Shown piece by piece: positions 57,721 through 64,000 of a stretch of DNA of 64,000 nucleotides. The notes beneath the pieces were generated by a model. It was given only the letters and a program-made list of their open reading frames with translations. It searched no databases and was not told the DNA's origin. A program made the position numbers and the translations under genes. Within the stretch, counting starts at the first letter, position 1, and each line of letters opens with the position of its first letter. The DNA is from GCA-003244245 sp050700055 (GTDB taxonomy: Bacteria > Actinomycetota > Actinomycetes > Mycobacteriales > Pseudonocardiaceae), in assembly GCA_050700055.1 (NCBI GenBank), contig JBOHGE010000003.1:159590-223589 (forward strand), in the 5' to 3' direction.

Positions 57721-58863
57721 TTACTTCGGTCCCCGCGGCAGTGTCAGGGCCACCTCGGCTTCGCTGATAGCGATCCCCAACTCAGTGCCGTTGGCTTCCT
57801 TGAGCAGTCGAGTGATGCGTCGTATCCCGGTGCCCGCGCGGGTAGCAAGTTCCGCCGCCACGACTCTGCTGTAAATGTGCGGGTTGCGGGTGACGTGCAC
57901 ACCGGCGCGCATCGCTTCGGCATCCACGCTGTTCGGCGGACGTCCAGGAGATCTCACCTCGACCCGGTCGGAGAGCACGAACACGCGGGTCGGGCCGGCG
58001 ATCGTGTAGTCGCGATGCACCAGCGCATTCACCACGGCCTCGCGTAACGCCGCCATCGGGATCTCTTCGCGCTTCTCCCTCTCGAACCCGACGATCTTGT
58101 GACCGGTCCGGAGATGGACCTGCAAGAACGTCTCAATCTGAGCAATAGTGCTGAACAGTGATCCGTAAACGTCCTTACGATCTACGAAGTCATCGCCGAT
58201 GTCATTTCCGGCCAGCGCACCGACGACTACCCGGGACGATTCGAGAGCAGCCTGTGGGCGGCGACCGAAAAGCACGACCCCACCCACCGTGGGGTGGGAA
58301 CCGTCATACATGCGCCATGCTCGCAGCAGCCGTACCAGATCGTCGTCGAGATCTATCTGGTTAGTGTCATGGAGGTATCGGGAAACTGCATCGAGGTCCA
58401 GGTCGGCCAGGTCGAGTCGCGGGAGCGGCTGCTCGTCGTAGAACAGTGAATGCGCCGCCTGGAAAAGCCTGAGTAGTTCCTCCCGACTCGCCCGACGGCA
58501 CCGTGTTCCCGATCGAATATAGTAGCGACCCTCGCCAGTAGAGTAAGGCCGCTGGTCACCTTTGGCGACGTTCAGCACGACGACCTCCCTGCCGTCCAGC
58601 CTGACCACCTCAGGAACCACGGTGACCGGAGGTGAGCAGCGCTGGAATGCGACGTCATCCACCTTCAAGAGCAGCTGGTCGACGTCGGGTACGCCAACCA
58701 CGCCCCGGTCCTCGGCGACCCCGATCACGAGTTGGCCGCCATCGCTATTGGCGAAACATACCAGGTCTTTGGCGAGTTCGATATTGTTGCCGACGGTTTC
58801 CTTGAAGTCGGTATGCGGGTCTTCCCAGTTGAGGATGCGATCACGCAGCTCGTCAGGCGTCAT
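57721..58863 (-). CDS. Schlafen AlbA_2 domain protein with HATPase-like C-terminal region
   Basis: I start at ATG 58863 (380 residues); ATG 58875 and a longer frame to 58953 are alternatives that overlap the TrlF-like gene further. The N-terminal AlbA_2 domain has HTDFKETVGNNIELAKDLVC and FANSDGGQLVIGVAED. The C-terminal part has PMAALREAVVNALVHRDYTI and GTGIRRITRLLKEANGTELG, as in DUF4325/HATPase_c_4 regulators. Its start overlaps the stop of the PHP-SMC gene by about 11 bp, so they form an operon. AlbA_2 proteins are nucleic-acid binding regulators or nucleases, often in defence contexts. Confidence 0.83.
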   Translation of the reverse strand: MTPDELRDRILNWEDPHTDFKETVGNNIELAKDLVCFANSDGGQLVIGVAEDRGVVGVPDVDQLLLKVDDVAFQRCSPPVTVVPEVVRLDGREVVVLNVAKGDQRPYSTGEGRYYIRSGTRCRRASREELLRLFQAAHSLFYDEQPLPRLDLADLDLDAVSRYLHDTNQIDLDDDLVRLLRAWRMYDGSHPTVGGVVLFGRRPQAALESSRVVVGALAGNDIGDDFVDRKDVYGSLFSTIAQIETFLQVHLRTGHKIVGFEREKREEIPMAALREAVVNALVHRDYTIAGPTRVFVLSDRVEVRSPGRPPNSVDAEAMRAGVHVTRNPHIYSRVVAAELATRAGTGIRRITRLLKEANGTELGIAISEAEVALTLPRGPK

Positions 58864-61618
58864 CCAGGCCACCATACTTTTCCGCTCGGCGACGGAACGC
58901 GTCGGCGCCGCCCTCCAGTATTGTCCTGATCTCGCTGCGAATAGTGACATCATCGATTGAACCCCGGGTGCGCACTACGCAGCGGCCACCCTCGTCCGCA
59001 AGGCTCAGTACCAGTTCGGCGTCACCGTTGACCGGAATGTTGGCATTATGCGTCGCCACGATAATCTGCCGTCTCCTGGAGTCGATGATTCCTTTTTCTG
59101 CGCGTAGTAGCGGCACCACGTCGTCGTAGACGAACCGGTTGTCCAAATCCTCCTCGGGCTGGTCGAGAACGAGGGGTCGGCCGCCTTGCGCGAAGACAAG
59201 CAGCAGGAGTGCTGTCGCCTTCTGTCCCATGGACAGCTTCCCGAGATCGCGCGGTTTCCCGTCGATCAGGAGTGCAATGGACACGCTGTCCTCAGGAGCG
59301 AGGACCTCCACCTGACGTAGTCTAGCCGGCTCATCCGATAACCAATGAGTCAGCCGCGTCGCCATCGCGTTGGTGATATCGAAGCGATTCGCCACGGCGT
59401 CAGCACCCTGCGCAGTCACCCTGGAGAGCTCGACACCGTCGGTACCGGATTTCGCCACAATCGCGTCGATGGAGTCAGAGCTGAGCCGGGAGCCTTTGAG
59501 GATGGTCGACAGTCGGCCGACGAAGTCGGCGGTGTTTCCCAGGTAGCTCACGTTCATCTCAAGCTTGCCGGCGAGCTGTTGATTGACATGAGCCGCCGCC
59601 GCACGTCGCAGCGCAAATGCTTCTCGCCGCTGGTCTTGCAGGCGGCGCAGAAGCTCTAGCCGCTGAGCCTGCAGCTCCTGCAGCTCCTGCTCGTGGCGTG
59701 CAAGATTGTCCACGATCGGCTGCAATGCGGTCCGCTGCTGGATCGCATTGAGATAGCGCTGCGCGTCAAGCTGGCTACCACCAAGGTCGGTCTGGATCCG
59801 CCGGAGATCTTCTTGAAGGTTGGTCATGAGCGTGGGCCAGTTACCTGCCACTGTGGCCACCCGATCGTGCAACGCGCGAAGATCGGCATCGATGCTGACC
59901 AGGGTGGGTCTGATGCGGTCCCGGGTCGCCTCGACGTCTGCTGCCAGCTTGCGCAGGATGGCGGCATGCTCGCTGTGGTCGGCCGTCAAGTCTGCGACGC
60001 CGGTCGCAAGAAGATCGACGACTTCTGACGTCGCATCGGCGTGCTTACTCGCAGCGTCGGCCGCCCGTTGCGCAGCGGTATCGACGCGCGCCCGATCAGC
60101 GCCAGCTCTGGCCAGGCGATCAAGTTTGTCCGCGACACCCTGCTGCTCGAAATAGGCGATGTCGGCGCTGAGCCGACCCAGACGTTCGGTGTACTCCTCC
60201 CGCCGGGCGAGCCGGCGCTCCACTTCCTCGAGGGTGCGGTGGTTGCGCCGGAGATCTTCCACAGTTCTTCGGACGGTGACGTCGGCCTGTCGCGCTTCGT
60301 CGCCGATGATCTCGTCGAGTAGCTGCCGACGAAAAGAGTCGTCGCGGGCTACCGCCTGGATCTCTCGTTGCAGGAGGATCACTGGTGAACCACCGGCTCC
60401 GAAGAGCTCCATGGGCGGTACCTCTAACGCTTGGCCGGTCGAGAGGTCCGTGACACGAGGCGCCTGATCGAGTACCCGGGTGATCTCGTACAACTGTTGC
60501 CGGGTTCCCGGCCGTTCAACAACCAGGCGGATCCGTCCACCGCTTCCCACGGCGTGTCGCACGAGAGACATGCGCTCGGACTGGTCCGAGTAGATCGGAC
60601 CGTCGAGGACGTACCGCAGAGTTTCGAGGACCGCCGATTTGCCGGCCCCACGACCACCGATGAGCGTGGTGAGATCGTCGTTGAAGCGCAACGCCAGTCC
60701 ATCGAGGAAACCGCCCTGGACCTCCATCGACAGCACCCTCGGGTGCTGTGGTGGCTCGGGGCGCTCGGTCAGCACTCGAGTCTTCGGATCGTGCAGCGCG
60801 AGCCTCAACGCAGAGACGTCGACGGTGCTCAGCTTGATCCAGGTCAGCCTGAGCCGTCCGTCGGACGTTTTTTTGGCCCCGATTTCCTCGAGTTTCTTCG
60901 GGTCACTGCTGAGGGTGCACGCCAGCGATTCGAGCCGCTCGGGCGACAGGATTCCGGTGCCTTGCAGGCTCTTTACCGCGTCTTCGCAGTGGTCGATGGC
61001 GTCCAGGAGGCCGTCACGGATGAGTTCTGCGGTCTTCTCCGGACCCCACTCTCTGAGGATTCCGTTCTTCTCACGAGCATGCGGGGCGACGATGACGCAG
61101 CCGAGCTCCTGACGTATCGCCCGTAGAGCATCGGGTAGGGGATCCCTGAGTTCAAGGTCGATGTGTTGCTCGCGGTTGGAGAACAGCGGCTGCGACTGCT
61201 GGGCTTGATGCCGGATGACCTCGTTGATGCGGCTCGGATCGGTGTTCGGATCGCAGATGAGCAGCAGGTGCAGGCCCTTGCCCACGTTGGCGATCGAGAT
61301 CTCCGCGCCGGGCAGGACGGTGATCCCGTCGGCCTTGTCCCGGATGAGGGAGTACCAGTCGGTCCGTACACCCTGGTAGTCGGTGATCGCGGCTACCTCG
61401 ATGCCGGCTGCCCGTAACCGCTTGACATACTGATCGGCAATCTGTTCCCTACCCTGTTGCCGGCGGATGTCAACCCCGGCCGGCAGCGTGAAAGTGGGAA
61501 CGCCAGGCGTGTGCAGGTGCAGATCTACACAGCGCCAGATGGCGCCGGAGGGCACGTCCGGCAACAAGGTCACGGGTGCATCATCCCTGATGCGGCTCTC
61601 GTTGGAGGCGTCCGACAC
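58853..61618 (-). CDS. TrlF-like PHP-domain SMC-type ATPase
   Basis: A 921-residue protein. The N-terminal PHP phosphoesterase has CVDLHLHTPGVPT, GIEVAAITDYQG, LPGAEISIANVGKG and CVIVAPHARE, with the metal-binding His/Asp positions. Walker A is LIGGRGAGKSAVLETLRY near 319. A long coiled coil follows (about 440-720; RTVEDLRRNHRTLEEVERRL). The C-terminal ABC-like half has KLSMGQKATALLLLVFAQGG, Walker B PLVLDQPEEDLDNRF near 816 and VATHNANIPVNGDAELVLSL. Such PHP-SMC fusions are proposed to process nucleic acids in response to damage or phage. The start is GTG 61618. Confidence 0.85.
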   Translation of the reverse strand: MSDASNESRIRDDAPVTLLPDVPSGAIWRCVDLHLHTPGVPTFTLPAGVDIRRQQGREQIADQYVKRLRAAGIEVAAITDYQGVRTDWYSLIRDKADGITVLPGAEISIANVGKGLHLLLICDPNTDPSRINEVIRHQAQQSQPLFSNREQHIDLELRDPLPDALRAIRQELGCVIVAPHAREKNGILREWGPEKTAELIRDGLLDAIDHCEDAVKSLQGTGILSPERLESLACTLSSDPKKLEEIGAKKTSDGRLRLTWIKLSTVDVSALRLALHDPKTRVLTERPEPPQHPRVLSMEVQGGFLDGLALRFNDDLTTLIGGRGAGKSAVLETLRYVLDGPIYSDQSERMSLVRHAVGSGGRIRLVVERPGTRQQLYEITRVLDQAPRVTDLSTGQALEVPPMELFGAGGSPVILLQREIQAVARDDSFRRQLLDEIIGDEARQADVTVRRTVEDLRRNHRTLEEVERRLARREEYTERLGRLSADIAYFEQQGVADKLDRLARAGADRARVDTAAQRAADAASKHADATSEVVDLLATGVADLTADHSEHAAILRKLAADVEATRDRIRPTLVSIDADLRALHDRVATVAGNWPTLMTNLQEDLRRIQTDLGGSQLDAQRYLNAIQQRTALQPIVDNLARHEQELQELQAQRLELLRRLQDQRREAFALRRAAAAHVNQQLAGKLEMNVSYLGNTADFVGRLSTILKGSRLSSDSIDAIVAKSGTDGVELSRVTAQGADAVANRFDITNAMATRLTHWLSDEPARLRQVEVLAPEDSVSIALLIDGKPRDLGKLSMGQKATALLLLVFAQGGRPLVLDQPEEDLDNRFVYDDVVPLLRAEKGIIDSRRRQIIVATHNANIPVNGDAELVLSLADEGGRCVVRTRGSIDDVTIRSEIRTILEGGADAFRRRAEKYGGLDDA

Positions 61619-61848
61619 AGCACGTACCCCAGAGCCGAGGCATCTTGACGGCTCTTGATCGGACGCCGAGCCCGGCTCGGCCGCGTGCGGCGGCCCCGCG
61701 GCTCGCAGCCTGGTAGAGGTTGTTCACCCACTGCTGGCAGACGTTGAAGGAGGAGTCCTCGGCGTCCCGAATGCGGTAGGTGACCGCACGGACCACCTCA
61801 AAGCGCGTTTCGCGCTGCACGGTGCTGGGTGGTACCGGCACCCACAGC

Positions 61849-61866
61849 TGTAGCAGAAGAGCTACA
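61849..61866. promoter_or_regulatory. Candidate operator of the Phd/PIN operon
   Basis: TGTAGC (61849-61854) and GCTACA (61861-61866) with a 6-bp spacer, 10 bp before the antitoxin ATG. The flanking CACAGCTGTAGCAGA recurs at about 63645-63659, upstream of the threonine aldolase. Confidence 0.5.
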
Positions 61867-61875
61867 CTGAAGAGG

Positions 61876-62145
61876 ATGACCGAGATCCCGCTGCGTGAGC
61901 TCCGTAACGACACCAGCGGCGTGCTGCGCCGCGTCGAGGACGGTGAGCGGTTCACGGTGACCGTCAGCGGCCGACCGGTGGCGCAACTCGTTCCGCTCCC
62001 CCGGCGCAAGCGTTACCTCACGTGGGAGGAGCTCACCACAGCGCAGGCCGATCCTGGGCTCTACGACGAGCTGCGCAAGATGCTGCCCGACACCACTGAC
62101 GACATCGATGATCCGTGGGACCGGGCCCAACGGCGGCCAGGGTGA
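61876..62145 (+). CDS. Phd/YefM-type antitoxin
   Basis: I start at ATG 61876, giving 89 residues. The N-terminal Phd fold has EIPLRELRNDTSGVLRRVED and FTVTVSGRPVAQLVPL. The C-terminal helical part (YLTWEELTTAQADPGLYDEL) would bind the PIN toxin. It overlaps the next gene by GTGA. Confidence 0.85.
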   Translation: MTEIPLRELRNDTSGVLRRVEDGERFTVTVSGRPVAQLVPLPRRKRYLTWEELTTAQADPGLYDELRKMLPDTTDDIDDPWDRAQRRPG

Positions 62146-62525
62146 CGGCCCCGCTGGCCGACACGTCGCTGTTCATCGCCATCGAACAAGGTCGGACGCT
62201 GCGCGCAGCACCGCCACCGCGCTACCACGTCTCGGTCATCACTGTCGGCGAGCTGCGGCTGGGTGTGCTGTCCGCGCCGGACCCCGAGACCGGCGCCATG
62301 CGGCTCCGCACGCTGATCACCGCGCTCGCGGCTGACCCGCTGGTGGTAGACGAGACGGTAGCGGATGCCTGGGCTGCCCTGCGGGCGCAGCTGCGGAAAC
62401 GAGGACGCCGGATGCCCCTCAACGACTCGTGGATCGCGGCGACCGCGATCGCACACGGGCTGCCGGTCGCCACCCAGGACGACGACTACGACGAGGTGCC
62501 CGGCCTGGAAGTCGTCAAGCTGTGA
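62142..62525 (+). CDS. PIN-domain toxin (VapC-like)
   Basis: I start at GTG 62142, overlapping the antitoxin stop, giving 127 residues. Acidic PIN positions are in LADTSLFIAIEQGR, VGELRLGVL, PLNDSWIAATAIAHGLPVAT and TQDDDYDEVPGLEVVKL. Probably a ribonuclease neutralised by the Phd-type partner. Confidence 0.87.
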   Translation: MTAPLADTSLFIAIEQGRTLRAAPPPRYHVSVITVGELRLGVLSAPDPETGAMRLRTLITALAADPLVVDETVADAWAALRAQLRKRGRRMPLNDSWIAATAIAHGLPVATQDDDYDEVPGLEVVKL

Positions 62526-62551
62526 CTGCAGGCCGGCTCGAACCCGACGGC

Positions 62552-63586
62552 TCACCGGGTATCGCTGAGCATTGTCGCGACTGCGCTCGCCGCGCGGTGC
62601 ACGTCGGCGGTGCTCACGTCGTGGTGAGTCACCGCGCGGACCAGATCGGGTCCCAGCGCGCCCATCCGCACCCCGTGCTCGGCCTCCAGCCGCCGGCACA
62701 ACCGGGGCGCGCCGGCCAGCCCGAACACCACGATGTTGGTCTCGACGGTGTCCGGGTCCAGCGTGACACCAGGTAGCCCGGCGAGCCCCTCAGCGAGGAC
62801 CCGGGCGTTGGCGTGGTCATCGGCGAGCCGGTCCACGTGGTGGTCCAGCGCCCACGAACAGCCGGCCGCGACGATGCCGGCCTGGCGTAGCGCCCCGCCC
62901 ATCATCTGTTTGTAGCGCCAGGCCTGCTCGATCAGCTCGGCCGAGCCGGCCAGCACGGCACCCACCGGCGCGCCCAGCCCCTTGGTGAAGTCGATCCACG
63001 CGGTATCGAAACCGTCCGCCCAGTCCGCCGCCGGCACCCCCGAGGCGACCACGGCATTGAGCAACCGCGCCCCATCCAGGTGAGCACGCAACCGGTGCCG
63101 CACGGCGACTTCCAGCACCGCACGCACCTGGGCCAGCGGCCACACCCGCCCGCCGGCCAGGTTGGTGGTCTGCTCCACCGATACCAGCCTCGAGCGCGGT
63201 TGGTAGCGGTCCCCGGCGCTGAACAGCGCCGCCTCCAGCGCATCGGCGGTGAACATGCCGGCCGCACCGCACACCGGGGCGAGCACCGCCCCGGACAGCG
63301 CCGACGGGCCACCCCCCTCAGCCACGACCGGATGCGAGCTCGGATGCAGGTGCACCGCGTCGCCGCCGGGCCGGATGTGCAACCGGAAACCGATCGCGTT
63401 GCACATCGTGCCCGACGGCAGGAACACCGCAGCAGGCTTACCGAGCAACTCCGCGACCCGCTCGCACAGCACGTTGACGGTGGGATCCTCACCGCGCTGC
63501 TCGTCACCCACCTCCGCAGACGCCATCGCCGCGCGCATCGCCTCGACCGGCCGGGTCTGCGTGTCGGAGTACAGGTTGATCAGCAT
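62552..63586 (-). CDS. Threonine aldolase family protein (low-specificity beta-eliminating lyase)
   Basis: A 344-residue PLP enzyme of fold type I: LYSDTQTRPVEAMRAAMASA, the substrate-site region FLPSGTMCNAIGFRLH, LRAHLDGARLLNAVVASG, and the PLP lysine in TAWIDFTKGLGAPVGAVL. It would cleave L-threonine or L-allo-threonine to glycine and acetaldehyde. It lies opposite the PIN toxin gene and is not part of a visible operon. Confidence 0.88.
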   Translation of the reverse strand: MLINLYSDTQTRPVEAMRAAMASAEVGDEQRGEDPTVNVLCERVAELLGKPAAVFLPSGTMCNAIGFRLHIRPGGDAVHLHPSSHPVVAEGGGPSALSGAVLAPVCGAAGMFTADALEAALFSAGDRYQPRSRLVSVEQTTNLAGGRVWPLAQVRAVLEVAVRHRLRAHLDGARLLNAVVASGVPAADWADGFDTAWIDFTKGLGAPVGAVLAGSAELIEQAWRYKQMMGGALRQAGIVAAGCSWALDHHVDRLADDHANARVLAEGLAGLPGVTLDPDTVETNIVVFGLAGAPRLCRRLEAEHGVRMGALGPDLVRAVTHHDVSTADVHRAASAVATMLSDTR

Positions 63587-63866
63587 CCGGACATCCGTCC
63601 TCAGTATCGATCGGCGGCACTGGCGCTGGGCGGCACAGCCACCCCACAGCTGTAGCAGAGACTATGGCGGCTTCAGTCCACATCAGGAGACAAAGAACCA
63701 CCTCACCCAGGAGGTGGGCGCCGCCGGTGAGGCGGCATCGACGGGCACTACCGCTTCCACCTGCCCGAGCTCGATGCCACTCAGCTAAGCGACGGTGGGG
63801 ATGTTGTGCTGCCCGGCGGGGCGACCGCGATACGGTACTTGTGGTGATGATCGCTGTTTGGGTGCC

Positions 63867-63891
63867 GAAAACGACAAGTTTTGTCGTTTTC
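63867..63891. repeat. 25-bp palindrome
   Basis: GAAAACGACAA (63867-63877) is exactly mirrored by TTGTCGTTTTC (63881-63891) with a 3-nt loop. It follows ATGATCGCTGTTTGGGTGCC, which resembles the left arm of the 31807 element. Confidence 0.7.
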
Positions 63892-63902
63892 TGCAGGTGA
63901 GT

Positions 63903-63929
63903 CGCCGGGGGGAGTTGCACCCCCCGGCG
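63903..63929. terminator. GC-rich hairpin, likely terminator
   Basis: CGCCGGGGGG (63903-63912) pairs with CCCCCCGGCG (63920-63929) across a 7-nt loop. Confidence 0.7.
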
Positions 63930-64000
63930 CTCGTTGAACCGTGCGTGACGCTCTCGCGTCACACGGCTCCCGTCGTCCAGCCGACGGGGTGGGCACCGGC

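Larger units (their letters stand above)
63587..64000. other. Right-end stretch with hairpins and a possible gene remnant
   Basis: No complete gene. In one plus-strand frame 63731-63847 reads GGIDGHYRFHLPELDATQLS then DGGDVVLPGGATAIRYLW and stops. It looks like the tail of a protein but has an in-frame stop just before it. Two hairpins lie at 63867-63891 and 63903-63929. The motif CACAGCTGTAGCAGA near 63645 is shared with the Phd operator region. Confidence 0.45.

Noticed and set aside
1..64000. tRNA or rRNA genes
   Set aside because: I scanned for T-loop (GGTTCGAATCC-type) and acceptor-stem pairs and saw none; a covariance-model search would settle this.

Overview
The window is high-GC actinobacterial DNA with many GTG starts and short ATGA, GTGA or TGATG gene overlaps. 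It has several Scr1-type XRE/DUF5753 and DUF397 genes, a DprE1-DprE2 pair (arabinan precursor synthesis, as in mycolata and Pseudonocardiales) and a 2-methylisoborneol-type locus. The most likely source is a Pseudonocardiaceae-like chromosome. No tRNA, rRNA, CRISPR array or complete transposase gene was seen.

Layout: 0-3.4 kb (minus) holds a subtilisin-like protease, a protein with a duplicated class I amidotransferase-like fold running off the left edge, and two small genes. At 3.4-6.1 kb are a photolyase and a NarK-type nitrate transporter. At 6.3-10.6 kb are two tandem WD40 membrane proteins; one carries a TIR domain, the other has lost it by an in-frame deletion. At 10.9-12.8 kb are an XRE/TPR regulator and a KsgA/Erm-like methyltransferase. 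The 13-24 kb stretch is accessory and decayed: truncated DUF5753 genes, two DUF397 genes, pieces of an archaeal-type ATPase, an ABC ATPase and a NACHT gene, and a palindromic tandem repeat. Embedded in it, in AT-richer DNA, is a compact four-gene minus-strand cassette at 15.2-18.1 kb: a radical SAM/SPASM maturase, a 66-70 residue precursor-like peptide with an aromatic/basic tail, a pentapeptide-repeat-like protein and a phosphotransferase.

At 24.4-31.1 kb a NACHT-pentapeptide-WD40 protein and a KAP NTPase form a two-gene operon, followed by HicBA. At 32-36 kb are an FAD oxidoreductase, a degenerate Nudix protein and a glutamyl-tRNA synthetase. At 36-38.2 kb two overlapping genes share an amyloid-like motif.

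The most striking region is 38.7-47.9 kb. It contains a LuxR-type large ATPase regulator split by one in-frame TGA, paired palindromic operators, two family 2B encapsulins (HK97 shell protein with a cyclic-nucleotide-binding domain), a geranyl diphosphate C-methyltransferase and a polyprenyl diphosphate synthase. Both expected terpene cyclases are broken. A two-domain geosmin-synthase-like gene has collapsed by internal deletions and a frameshift, and only a short piece of a 2-methylisoborneol synthase remains. The locus therefore looks like two shells plus precursor enzymes without functional cargo cyclases.

At 48-54 kb are DUF4239, DUF397/DUF5753, a HelD-like helicase, an unusual N-terminal-HTH LuxR protein with inverted-repeat operators, and short unrecognised ORFs. 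At 54.7-63.6 kb are DprE1/DprE2, VapBC, a PHP-SMC (TrlF-like) ATPase with a Schlafen-AlbA_2 partner, a second toxin-antitoxin pair and a threonine aldolase. All assignments come from reading motifs and gene order; no database search was run.
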